Of a stretch of DNA of 64,000 nucleotides, positions 10,527-19,158 are shown one piece after another. Within the stretch, counting starts at the first letter, position 1, and every line of letters begins with the position of its first letter. The translations under genes and the position numbers were made by a program. Origin of the DNA: Phycisphaeraceae bacterium (lineage in GTDB: Bacteria; Planctomycetota; Phycisphaerae; Phycisphaerales; UBA1924); the NCBI GenBank assembly GCA_007693965.1, contig RECQ01000033.1:1-64000 (forward strand), read 5' to 3'. The notes under the pieces are model-generated. The model was not told the origin of the DNA and ran no database searches. It saw only the letters and a list, made by a program, of their open reading frames with translations.

Positions 10527-10541
10527 TGGACCGTGAGTCCA
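10527..10541. promoter_or_regulatory. Putative TetR operator, site 2
   Basis: TGGAC-CGTGA-GTCCA repeats the core of site 1 with a different spacer, which argues for a protein-recognised half-site rather than a duplicated segment. Confidence 0.65.
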
Positions 10542-10667
10542 TCTGGGCTGGCATGGTAGTGCAGCGGCGCACGTCGGCCCATCGTTCATAATCGACTGTC
10601 ACTGTAATCGGCGCTGTCGCGGGGGGCGCCGCACTTGCTATGCAATATTCAAGCTGGAGATCAGGTT

Positions 10668-11555
10668 ATGCGACTTGCCCGTGTCCTTCTCGGCATCCTG
10701 CTTCCGGCGATGATGGTCGCCGGCCCCGCCCGCGCCGATTTCATCGGCATTTCTTTCTTTTCTCCGGGCGACGTGTTTACCTTCAATGAGTCCGGTGATG
10801 TCACGCTGCTTGGCCCGTCGGGCTTCGGTGGCCTGAATTCACTCGCGAAGGACAGCTCGGGAAACCTGTACACCCAGGGATTTTCTACAAAGACGGGGGC
10901 GGCCTTCGTACTTATCGATCCGCTGACGGGGGTTGGGACAGCGGTCGCGCCGAATGCTGACCAGCTGGACGTGCGCGGCCTTGCGTTTGACCCGTCGGAC
11001 ACGCTCTATGCAATTGTCAACGTGTTCGGCGGCACTTTGGATTTTCTGTACACCATCGATCTTCAGACAGGAGAGGGTCAGTTGATCGGGTCCACCGGAT
11101 TCACAAACCTGCAGGGACTGGAGTTCGACTCTTCCGGCACGCTGTTCGGTTGGGACACCGCCGGGAACAGGGGCCTGGTCATCATCAACACCACCACCGG
11201 CGCAGGGTCGCTCGTCGGCGCTGCGGGCGGCACGCTCGACATCCAGACCCTGGCGTTTGACGCGGATGGCGCCCTCTTCGGCGCAGGCCAGAACCTGTAC
11301 TCGATTAACGCCGCAACGGGACAGTTCACACTCGTCTCCAACATCGGTCACGACATCCGGGGGTTCGCGTCGATTGACGATGCTCCGACATGCGCGGCGG
11401 ATCTGACCGGCGACGGCCAGGTGGGAAGCGCCGATCTGGCGATCCTGCTGGGCGACTGGGGCGCGATGGGCAGCGACGCCGATCTCGACGGCGACGGGAT
11501 GGTGGGAAGCGGCGATCTTGCGGCGCTGCTGGGCAGCTGGGGGCCATGCTCATAA
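10668..11555 (+). CDS. Secreted beta-propeller-like protein with GC-tailed dockerin repeat
   Basis: The 295-residue protein has a signal peptide (LLGILLPAMMVAGPARA) and a body of repeated strand motifs (LAFDPSDTLYAI, LEFDSSGTLFGW, LAFDADGALFGA), suggesting a six-bladed or YVTN-like propeller. The C-terminus has two calcium-binding-like repeats (DLTGDGQVGSADLAILLGDW and DLDGDGMVGSGDLAALLGSW) followed by GPCS. Such double repeats are the planctomycete form of type I dockerin and presumably mediate surface attachment. The ATG at 10668 follows CTGGAGATCAGG. Confidence 0.82.
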   Translation: MRLARVLLGILLPAMMVAGPARADFIGISFFSPGDVFTFNESGDVTLLGPSGFGGLNSLAKDSSGNLYTQGFSTKTGAAFVLIDPLTGVGTAVAPNADQLDVRGLAFDPSDTLYAIVNVFGGTLDFLYTIDLQTGEGQLIGSTGFTNLQGLEFDSSGTLFGWDTAGNRGLVIINTTTGAGSLVGAAGGTLDIQTLAFDADGALFGAGQNLYSINAATGQFTLVSNIGHDIRGFASIDDAPTCAADLTGDGQVGSADLAILLGDWGAMGSDADLDGDGMVGSGDLAALLGSWGPCS

Positions 11556-11586
11556 GAGCCGCGGCGCACACTGTTCCCTCCCTCGC

Positions 11587-12957
11587 TCAACCTCCGACAA
11601 GCAGGTTGCTCAGGAAGATCGTGCAGAGTCCGAGGTAGATCGTCACGCCGGTGATGTCGGTGATGGTGGTGAGGATCGGGCCGGTCATCATGGCGGGGTC
11701 CTTGCCGATGCGCTTGATGAGGTAGGGCATCACGCCGCCGACCACGCCGGCGAGCAGCACGTTCACGCCGAGGGCGACGCCGGCGAGCAGGCCGATCCAG
11801 GGGTTGCCCTGCAGGACGGTGGCGACGACGGCGAAGAGGGCGCCGAGGGCCACGCCGTTGATGAGGCCGATGATGAGCTCCTTGCGCGTCGCCTTCCAGA
11901 AATCGCGCATGCGCACCTCGCCCAGCGCGAGCGAGCGGATCGAGACGCTGAGCGCCTGGATGCCCACGTTGCCGCCCATGTCGGTGATCATGGGAAGAAA
12001 CGCCGCCAGAATCGCCACCTGCGCGATCGTGTCCTCGAACGAACTGATGACGAGGACCGCGCCGAGATTCAAAAAGACATTCGCGCCCATCCACGGCAGT
12101 CGCCGGCGCACAGCGCCGAGGGGCGGCGTGAAGAACGACTCCTCCGTCGCCGCGGCGCCGACGTGGGCGATCTGGTCGGCGACCTGCTGGGCCAGGATGT
12201 CCATTGCGTCTTCGAACGTGATGATGCCGACGAGGCCGTCGCTCTCGTTGATCACCGGCAGGACGGTGAAGCGCCGGTTGCGGATGATGCGGGCGGCCTC
12301 GGTGGCGCGATCGAGCGTGTGCACAACCACCACATCCGGGTTCATCGCCTTCTCGACCGGCGACTTCGGATCGAAACGCAGCACATCCTTCAGCGAGATC
12401 ACGCCGATCGGCTTGTTCTTCCCGTTGACGATGTAGACATAGCTGGCCCGCTCGACTTCCCGCGGCGCCGACTGAATGGCGTTCAGCGTCTCGCCGACGG
12501 TCGCGCCCGCGGGGATTGCGAGGTAGTGCGGGATCATCACGGCGCCGCACGATCCGTGGGGATAGCGCGTCAGCGAGCGGATCGAGTTGCGCTTCGACTC
12601 GTCCAGGGCCTCGAGCAGCTCACGGGAGCGATCCTCATCCATCGCCTCGATGATGTCCGCCGCGTGGTCGTCGGGGGCGAGTGTCAGCAGCGCCGCGGCG
12701 TCCGGGATCTCGATGTCTTCGAGCGCCGAGGCGGCGAGCTCCGGCGGCAGCGCGCCCAGCACGCGGCCCGCCCGGTCCGGCTTCATCGCCCGCAGACACG
12801 GCGCGATCATCTCCCGCGGGGCTTCGCCAAGGATGCGCGCGCAGCGGGAGGACGAGAGGTTCACCCCGTGGCGGGCGGCGTCCTCGGGGCGCCCCTCTTC
12901 GAGGGCCTTGACCATCTCCGCCTGGTATGTCTCGAGAACTTCCGGCGCCAGCAGCAT
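11587..12957 (-). CDS. mgtE: Magnesium transporter MgtE
   Basis: MgtE is a dimeric Mg2+-selective channel of the cytoplasmic membrane. The 456-residue product has the superhelical N domain (about 1-130, with LPPELAASALEDIE and MDEDRSRELLEAL repeats). Then come a CBS pair (about 135-255, GVISLKDVLRF and GIITFEDAMDIL) and five membrane helices in the last 180 residues. The CBS/N domains gate the pore by sensing cytosolic Mg2+. The ATG at 12957 has AGGGAGA about 6 bases upstream, so it is preferred over a TTG at 12963. Confidence 0.95.
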   Translation of the reverse strand: MLLAPEVLETYQAEMVKALEEGRPEDAARHGVNLSSSRCARILGEAPREMIAPCLRAMKPDRAGRVLGALPPELAASALEDIEIPDAAALLTLAPDDHAADIIEAMDEDRSRELLEALDESKRNSIRSLTRYPHGSCGAVMIPHYLAIPAGATVGETLNAIQSAPREVERASYVYIVNGKNKPIGVISLKDVLRFDPKSPVEKAMNPDVVVVHTLDRATEAARIIRNRRFTVLPVINESDGLVGIITFEDAMDILAQQVADQIAHVGAAATEESFFTPPLGAVRRRLPWMGANVFLNLGAVLVISSFEDTIAQVAILAAFLPMITDMGGNVGIQALSVSIRSLALGEVRMRDFWKATRKELIIGLINGVALGALFAVVATVLQGNPWIGLLAGVALGVNVLLAGVVGGVMPYLIKRIGKDPAMMTGPILTTITDITGVTIYLGLCTIFLSNLLVGG

Positions 12958-12999
12958 GCGCAATCTCCCTGTGTGTGCGCATCGCGGGTGCGATGCGTG

Positions 13000-14385
13000 T
13001 CAGGGAGGCAGGATAGCGGATGGCGTATCGATCACAGCGGGGGCGGCCGCCTCCTTCTCACGCTGGCGGCGTCCGAGCCAGATCGCCGTTCCCCCCCACA
13101 CCGCCGCGATCGGGACCGCCGCCAGCGCGACGGCGCCGATGCCCGCGAGCACCTTGAAGAGCGCATCGAACAGGAAGGCGCCCGCCACATCGCCGCCGCG
13201 GTAGAAGAAGGTGTCGATCAGGCTCTTGCTCTTGTACTTCTGCGACCGCGGCACGACCGTATAGAGCACCTCGCGGGCCGGGCGCGAGAGCGCGAAGTTC
13301 GACACGCGGCGCAGCGTGTTGAAGACCACCACCACCGCCACGACCGGCGCGATCGCCACAGCGCCGAAGCCGATCATCGTCACCAGCGGCAGGGCGCCGA
13401 GCGTGGCGCCGACGCCGATCATGCGCATGATCCTGCCCGTCAGGAAGAGCTGGATCAGCAGCGTCAGGCCGTTGATCGCCAGGTCCATGCGCGCGAAGAG
13501 CGCGATGCGGTCCGAGCTCTCCATGCCGCTCTCGCTGATGACGTTGTGCAGCATGAAGTAGACGAACGTCGAGGTGATGGTCAGCAGCAGCATGAAAGCG
13601 CACACGGCGAGCAAGTATGGCGACCGGAGGATCATGATCAGGCCGTCCCACGCCGAGCCGCCGGGCTCGGCCGGCTCGCCGGCGCTGTCGCGCTCCGCGC
13701 GCCCGGGGGTGCACTCGTCCGGCTCGCCAATGCGATAGCGCCGCATGAGCCCGCGCAGGCATTGCACCGCGACCTCGAGCAGCAGGAGCGAGAGTATCAG
13801 CAGCAGGAGCGGATTTGGAAGGTGGCCGGCGACGAACACGGTGGTGGCGGCGCCCGAGGCGGCGCCGAGCGTGCCGCCGACGCCGATCAGGCCGAAGAGC
13901 CGTTTGCCCTGGGCGCTGGTGAAGATGTCCGCGAACAAGCCCCACATCACCGCCACGATGAAGAGATTGAAGACCGACGCCCACACGTAGAACGCGCGGG
14001 CGATGTGCGGATTGAATTCGCCGGAGGCTTCCGCGCCGACTCCGAAATACGCAAAGAGCGCGAGAAAGACCACGATGTTGAACATGAAAAAGCGGTAGAC
14101 CGCGGGGATGAAGAAGCGGCGGGTGGTGCGGGCGGCGACCCAGGAGAAGATCGGGTTCGCGATCAGCATCCCGCCCAGCGTGCCCACGAAGAGCCATTTC
14201 AGATTGCGCACATCCCCCTGCTGCGCCATCTCCTCGCGGATGGGGCGCATGATGAAGAAGCTCATCAGCAGGCAGTAGAACACCGCCGCGGCGAGCAGGA
14301 CGACGACGCCCTCGCCGACACGGATGTTGACGATCCGCCGGAGCGGATCGGATTCACGAGATGAATCGAGAGAAGAATCGCGCAC
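13000..14385 (-). CDS. ATP/ADP-translocase-like (MFS-related) membrane carrier
   Basis: The 461-residue protein has about 11-12 membrane helices. The N-terminal signature FYCLLMSFFIMRPIREEMA and the segment VFNLFIVAVMWGLFADIFTSAQGKRLFG match the bacterial relatives of the plastid/rickettsial nucleotide transporters (AAA family, MFS-like). Free-living planctomycetes often carry such proteins and their substrate is not established, so nucleotide exchange should not be assumed. The only upstream start codon in frame is the GTG at 14385. It is the probable upstream partner of mgtE, 42 bases away on the same strand. Confidence 0.8.
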   Translation of the reverse strand: MRDSSLDSSRESDPLRRIVNIRVGEGVVVLLAAAVFYCLLMSFFIMRPIREEMAQQGDVRNLKWLFVGTLGGMLIANPIFSWVAARTTRRFFIPAVYRFFMFNIVVFLALFAYFGVGAEASGEFNPHIARAFYVWASVFNLFIVAVMWGLFADIFTSAQGKRLFGLIGVGGTLGAASGAATTVFVAGHLPNPLLLLILSLLLLEVAVQCLRGLMRRYRIGEPDECTPGRAERDSAGEPAEPGGSAWDGLIMILRSPYLLAVCAFMLLLTITSTFVYFMLHNVISESGMESSDRIALFARMDLAINGLTLLIQLFLTGRIMRMIGVGATLGALPLVTMIGFGAVAIAPVVAVVVVFNTLRRVSNFALSRPAREVLYTVVPRSQKYKSKSLIDTFFYRGGDVAGAFLFDALFKVLAGIGAVALAAVPIAAVWGGTAIWLGRRQREKEAAAPAVIDTPSAILPP

Positions 14386-14462
14386 ATGAAATCCATGCAG
14401 GAGTGGAGGCCGCAGCCGCGGACGTCTGAACGCGCAGGGCCGGCGTTCATTGCATCACTTAC

Positions 14463-15596
14463 TCAGCTCTCGCCCTTCGCCTCCGCATACGCCGCGAGCA
14501 CTTCGCGCTCGCGATCGGGGTTGATGCCGGCGCGCAGGCGGGCGCGTCGCTCTTCGGGCTGCTCATTCCACCACTCCAGCGTGGCCCGGCATGTGTCGAG
14601 GATGGGCCGGAAGGTCAGCCCCTGGCGCACGGCGCGGGCGTTGCTGACCGAAGCGAAGCCGGTGTAATCGCCCTCGGCCGGGATCCAGCAGGGCATGTCC
14701 GACCACGGCCCCACGCGGAAGCCGCTCAGAAACTCCTTGCTCACCCATGTGAAGCGCGCATCGGAGCCCGATGCGCGGCGGCAGGCCTCGAGCATGGCGC
14801 CCATGGTCAGCGCCTCGTTCGGGCCGGTGGCGTTGTAGAGGCCGGTCACGCGTCGCTCGGCGCAGTGAATGATCCACTCGGCGAGGTCGTGGACGTCGAT
14901 GAGCTGGGTTTCGTCTTCGGGCGAATTGGGGGCCAGCACTTCGCCGCCACGGCTGACGCGCACGGGCCAGTAGGTGAATCGGTCCGTGTTGTCGCCGGGG
15001 CCGACGATGAGGCCGGGCCGGATGTTCGTCACGCGCCCGGGCATGACCTCCTCCGCGGCCTGTTCACACAGCGCCTTGAGCGGTCCGAACGTGTGCCCGT
15101 TGACCTCTTCGATGGTCTCGTCGATGAGCGTGCCGACTGGCGCGGTCTCGTCCATGCCGCGCTCGGGGAAGGACGCATACGCCGAGACGCTGGAGATGAA
15201 AATGTATTGCCCGACGGCGTCCTTCAGCAGCGTGGCCGAATCGCGCACGATCCGCGGCACGTAGCCGGATGTGTCGACGACGACGTCCCACTCGCGCCCC
15301 TTGAGGGCGTCGAGGTCGCCGTCGCGGTCGCCGCGAAGCTGTTCGAGCTCCTCGAAGAGGTGCGGCCTGGTGCGCCCGCGGTTGAAGAGTGTGACGGTGT
15401 GGCCGCGCTTCATCGCATATTCCACGGTGTGCGGCCCGAGAAAGCCGGTGCCGCCCAGCATGAGCACGCGCAGTTTGCGCGGCGGCGCATCGTCGAGTGC
15501 GAACGCAGATCGCGAAGCCAGCATCGCGGCGCTGAAGGGCGCCGCCGCCGCCAGACCCGCTGCCGTCAGTAAAAAACGCCGGCGCTGCTCGTTCAT
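14463..15596 (-). CDS. Tat-exported NAD-dependent epimerase/dehydratase-family protein
   Basis: The 377-residue product begins with a twin-arginine signal (NEQRRRFLLTAAGLAAAAPF). It continues with a Rossmann fold whose nucleotide loop is GGTGFLGPHTVEYAMKRGH (about residue 50) and the SDR-type segment FISSVSAYAS. The C-terminal part (RFTWVSKEFL, ATLEWWNEQPEERRARL) matches periplasmic relatives of isoflavone-reductase-like epimerases common in planctomycetes. Tat export suggests folding with bound NAD(P). The substrate is unknown. The ATG at 15596 follows AGAGGAAC and places the RR motif at residues 5-7. Confidence 0.85.
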   Translation of the reverse strand: MNEQRRRFLLTAAGLAAAAPFSAAMLASRSAFALDDAPPRKLRVLMLGGTGFLGPHTVEYAMKRGHTVTLFNRGRTRPHLFEELEQLRGDRDGDLDALKGREWDVVVDTSGYVPRIVRDSATLLKDAVGQYIFISSVSAYASFPERGMDETAPVGTLIDETIEEVNGHTFGPLKALCEQAAEEVMPGRVTNIRPGLIVGPGDNTDRFTYWPVRVSRGGEVLAPNSPEDETQLIDVHDLAEWIIHCAERRVTGLYNATGPNEALTMGAMLEACRRASGSDARFTWVSKEFLSGFRVGPWSDMPCWIPAEGDYTGFASVSNARAVRQGLTFRPILDTCRATLEWWNEQPEERRARLRAGINPDREREVLAAYAEAKGES

Positions 15597-16249
15597 AATG
15601 AAGTTCCTCTTCTTCATTCCGGCCCGCGCCGAGCGCCGCTGCGCGCAACCACTCCGTCGCGCCGCGACGACATCGCCGCGGCCCTGCGCCGGGGTCCGGG
15701 TTCCTCTTGAGAATCGCAGGCGGCCTCTCGACCGGTGCGATTTGTCCGAACTGTCTACCCGCCAGCCCCGGGCCCGGTTTCACATTTTTCCGGCTTCGCC
15801 TGTTGCGCTTCGCTCTTGCGGACGTCTGCATCGCCCCCGAACAGTTGGAAAAAGCGGGCGTGTGGGCGGGGGGCCGGTACGCAGACCTTTGCTGACGCTA
15901 TGGGGATGAACCACAGAGACAAAGAGGCGCAGAGAGGGGAAGATGTGGCAGGGCAAAGAGATGATGTCCCTGTTCTTGCTCGTATCATAACTCGATCTTG
16001 CTGTTTCTGTTGCTCCATGGAAATCCTGCTGCGCACATGTGCAGGCCGGCGACGGAGCAAGCCGACATGATGAACGTCACGCCTTCAAACTTCGATGATT
16101 GTGTCGAGATGGAAGACGACGAGGCCGGCTCACGAATTGCACGATGCGCGCAAGCGCCAGCTGCTGTGACCCGAGCCACACCCTCGTCTCGCTCTCTCCG
16201 AGCCTCTGTGTCTCTGTATCTCTGTGGTGATATTCCCTGTCATCGCAGC
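15597..16249. repeat. Gene-free region with inverted CACAGAG-type repeats
   Basis: No gene is visible here. A CCACAGAGACAAAGAGGCGC-type stretch (15911-15937) is present inverted at 16201-16228 as GCCTCTGTGTCTCTGTATC, so the pair faces inward around about 260 bases of ordinary-looking sequence. The same repeat type occurs at 93-110. Confidence 0.6.
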
Positions 16250-16257
16250 GCTCACGC

Positions 16258-16353
16258 AAGCCAGTCGGGCTTCTCGATCCGGCGCACCTGCTCGATCACG
16301 ACCAACTGATCGAGGCACGGGTTGTCCGCAGAGACGGGCCGGACTCCCCCTGC
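16258..16353 (-). pseudogene. Possible C-terminal relict of a cyclophilin gene
   Basis: Directly after the stop of the aminotransferase gene, and in the same frame, the minus strand reads 31 codons ending LVVIEQVRRIEKPDWLA and a stop. The intact cyclophilin at 25155-25814 ends in PVVIEKVRQIEKPDDLE. The match is short but positional (both are C-termini), so this could be the remaining tail of a deleted peptidyl-prolyl isomerase gene. Chance similarity cannot be excluded. Confidence 0.35.
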
Positions 16354-17517
16354 TCACGTCCGCTTCAGGTCTTCGCGCGTGATCATCAGGTCCAGCGTCT
16401 GCACAACCATGTCGATCTCCCGCGCGGTGAGGCGGTTGTGGAACGGCAGCGCGATGGTGCGATGGCACACGCTTTCGGCGACCGGGAAACAACCCGGCTC
16501 AAAGCCGAACTGCTCGCGGAAATAGGGCTGGAGGTGAATGCAGGGGAAGTAGGCGGCGCAACCGATGTCGTGCCGGCGCATGCCCTCGATGATGCGTTTT
16601 CGCTCATCGCCGGTGTATTCCTCCGTCAGCCGCACCACGAAGATGAACCAGCTCTGGCGCGTCGAGGGATCGACGGTGGGAAGCACGAGGGCGGCGCGGT
16701 CCATGAGGTGACGCATATACGTTCCGGCCACACGGTCGCGCATCTCTGCGATTTCATCGAACCGGCGCATCTGCCCCACCCCGATCGCCGCCGCCACTTC
16801 GGAGAGGCGGTAGTTGTATCCCAGCCGCTCGTGGGCCAGCCATGAACCCGACCTCGCGCCGCCGTAAGTTGCGCCCGGGGCGCGGCCCTGGTTGCGCAGC
16901 GAGCGGCAGATGTCGGCGAGCTGGTCGTCGTCGGTGACGATCATGCCGCCTTCGCCGGTGGTGATCTGCTTGTTGGGATAGAACCCGAAGACGCCGACGC
17001 GTCCGAACGATCCCGCCGGCACGCCGCGCCACGTGGCGCCGAGCGCCTCGCAGCAGTCTTCGACCAGCGGGATCTCATGCCGGGCGGCGATGCGCCGGTA
17101 TTCATCCATGTGCGTCGGGTTGCCGAAGGCCTCGACGGCCAGGATCGCCCGCGTGCGCGGCGTGATGGCCGCCTCCAGCTTCGCCGGGTCCATGTTCAGC
17201 GACTGCGGCTCGATGTCCACGAAGACGGGCGTCGCCCCGACGTAAAGAATGCAGTTGGCCGAGGCCACGAAGCTGAAGGGCGTGGTGATCACCTCGTCGC
17301 CGGGGCCGATCCCGAGGGCCACGAGCGCCATGTGCAGCCCCGCCGTTCCCGAGGAGCAGGCCACCGCGTGGCGGCAGCCGGCCCGGCGGGCCACCAGCGC
17401 CTCGAACTCCTCCACCACCGGACCGATCGACAGCCTGCCGCTGTCCAGCACGTCCATCACGAGCTGCTTCTCGACATCCGTGATGTCAGGCCGGCTGAGG
17501 GGGATTTCTTCCATCAT
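16354..17517 (-). CDS. DegT/DnrJ/EryC1-family PLP-dependent sugar aminotransferase
   Basis: Enzymes of this family aminate nucleotide-linked keto-sugars for cell-surface polysaccharides. The 387-residue product begins EIPLSRPDITDVEKQLVMD, has HAVACSSGTAGLHMALVALG, and DPA/VEDCCEALGATWRG for cofactor contacts. The PLP-binding lysine is in GFYPNKQITTGEGG near residue 182. Length fits the family. The tandem ATG at 17517/17514 was chosen because it begins exactly where the family begins. No other sugar-nucleotide gene is adjacent except the Tat epimerase at 14463, which is exported, so a joint pathway is unlikely. Confidence 0.92.
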   Translation of the reverse strand: MMEEIPLSRPDITDVEKQLVMDVLDSGRLSIGPVVEEFEALVARRAGCRHAVACSSGTAGLHMALVALGIGPGDEVITTPFSFVASANCILYVGATPVFVDIEPQSLNMDPAKLEAAITPRTRAILAVEAFGNPTHMDEYRRIAARHEIPLVEDCCEALGATWRGVPAGSFGRVGVFGFYPNKQITTGEGGMIVTDDDQLADICRSLRNQGRAPGATYGGARSGSWLAHERLGYNYRLSEVAAAIGVGQMRRFDEIAEMRDRVAGTYMRHLMDRAALVLPTVDPSTRQSWFIFVVRLTEEYTGDERKRIIEGMRRHDIGCAAYFPCIHLQPYFREQFGFEPGCFPVAESVCHRTIALPFHNRLTAREIDMVVQTLDLMITREDLKRT

Positions 17518-17611
17518 TCGGCCAATCGTAACGAGCGGGCGCGAGACGGGATACAGGCGCCAGACGACGCCGGACGCACGAACCGCGCCCGGGCGCACAA
17601 AACCGGCGCGT

Positions 17612-19117
17612 TCACCGCAGCGCGGCCTGCTCTTCCCCGGCTCCTCGCAGGGCGAGCCACGCCGCCTGAATGCGGAAGACCTCCGGCAGGCTGGCGCGTC
17701 CGAAGGCGATGGCGCGGAGATTCTCCTGGTGCTGCGGCGCCCCGGGATCGCCGAAGCGGGCCGCCGCCAGCTCCGCCAGGGCCTCGGACTGGCGTCCGGG
17801 CCAGCGCACATTCTCCGGGAGGAACCTCGACGAAGTCGCCCGGGCCCGCAGCGCGCCGACCAAGAGCGACTGGCACATCGACTGGCTCCGCGCCTCGGCC
17901 ATCTCACGCAGCGCTCCTGCGAGCGCCTCCGGCGCCCGCTCCGCGAGCAGCGCGGCGGCGCTGATCGACGCGGATCGCATATCAGCGCGCCGATCACCGA
18001 CTCCAGCGGCCGTGCGGATGATGGCCAGCAGCGCCGGCGTCGCGACATGCTCCGGCAGATCCTCCGCCGCGCCCGTGAGCCACTGGCTTGTCGGGCCGTG
18101 GCCGTGGGCCACCAGCGCAAGCAGTGCCTCGGCCCGGCCTTCACCGGCGCTGAGCGCCAGGCCGGCCCGACCCATGTCGGCGAGCAGCGGCGCATCGGGC
18201 GCTTCCGCGATGAGTCTCTCGTACAGCGGCGCCAGCGCGGTGTCGGCCGACTCCAAAGCCGCGAGCGCCAGCATGAGGCGCGTCGCCGGATCCGCGCTGG
18301 CGTCGTAGAGCGACATCCAGAGTGGCGCAGCGCGGCGTGACTCTGTCTGCAGCAGCGTGTGGACCGCCTCGATCTGCAGCAGCTCGTCGCCGGACGCACC
18401 GGCGTCGTCCGCAACGCGCTCGACGAAGGACGCCGCCCGGCGCAAGGATTCACGCCGGATGTGCTGCAGCAGCATCCCCGCGATGGAGCGGCGCACCTCG
18501 GCGGGAAGTTCGAAGAACCGGTTCACCGGCGCCATCGCCTCGTCGTCGTGGCCCAGTTCGAGCAGGATGAGCCCGCCCATGATCGCGACGGCGACGGACT
18601 CGTTGCCCGCAAGCCGGCGCACGCGCTCTGTGTCGATGTCGAGGCCGAGCGTCAGGCTGCGCTGCAGGACCGCGGCTTCAAGATCGGGGCTGAGGTCGGA
18701 CCACGCCAGGATCTGCGAGAGGTTCCACTCATTGATGTGGCCGGCCCGGGCCGCCTGCGAGAAGAGACTGGTCTGCTCCAGCGGATTCTCGATCAACGCC
18801 AGCAGCGACGGATCGAGCCCGCGTTCGTCATCCAGATCGGCCAGGCCGAGCACGCCGTGCATGCGCAGGCCGGGCAGGTCTGATTCGGCGAGCCTCTTGT
18901 AAAGTGGCCGCAGCGCCGGATCGCGCAGCATCCGCAGACCGCCGATGAGCATGTCCGGCTGCGGCGACCGGGGATCGAACGTCGTGGCGCGCTCGATAAG
19001 CTCGACGAGCCGGGCGCGATCATCCGCGGGCATCGGCTCTGCCTTCGCGGGGGCCGGGAGCGTTGCGCCGAGGAAGAGCGCGGAGAGGGTCAACACGACT
19101 GCGAGCGGTTGCTTCAT
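17612..19117 (-). CDS. Secreted alpha-helical repeat protein, function unknown
   Basis: The 501-residue protein has a cleavable signal peptide (LTLSALFLGATLPAPAKAEP). The rest is almost entirely helical with a HEAT-like rhythm (for example MHGVLGLADLDDERGLDPSL and RLMLALAALESADTALAPLY). I recognise no catalytic motif. It lies 94 bases upstream of the aminotransferase on the same strand and may share its transcript. A scaffold or surveillance role outside the cytoplasm is possible but unsupported. Confidence 0.72.
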   Translation of the reverse strand: MKQPLAVVLTLSALFLGATLPAPAKAEPMPADDRARLVELIERATTFDPRSPQPDMLIGGLRMLRDPALRPLYKRLAESDLPGLRMHGVLGLADLDDERGLDPSLLALIENPLEQTSLFSQAARAGHINEWNLSQILAWSDLSPDLEAAVLQRSLTLGLDIDTERVRRLAGNESVAVAIMGGLILLELGHDDEAMAPVNRFFELPAEVRRSIAGMLLQHIRRESLRRAASFVERVADDAGASGDELLQIEAVHTLLQTESRRAAPLWMSLYDASADPATRLMLALAALESADTALAPLYERLIAEAPDAPLLADMGRAGLALSAGEGRAEALLALVAHGHGPTSQWLTGAAEDLPEHVATPALLAIIRTAAGVGDRRADMRSASISAAALLAERAPEALAGALREMAEARSQSMCQSLLVGALRARATSSRFLPENVRWPGRQSEALAELAAARFGDPGAPQHQENLRAIAFGRASLPEVFRIQAAWLALRGAGEEQAALR

Positions 19118-19158
19118 CGTGCGGATTCTAGGCGAACGGGCCGGGGGCGCCGGATAAA

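Noticed and set aside
11518-14364. A 948-codon open frame on the plus strand
   Set aside because: It is antisense to mgtE and the translocase-like gene, dominated by His/Asp/Arg/Glu, with no recognisable motif.
13000-14385. Calling the carrier a true ATP/ADP exchanger of an intracellular parasite
   Set aside because: The family is shared with free-living planctomycetes and no parasitic features are visible in the window.
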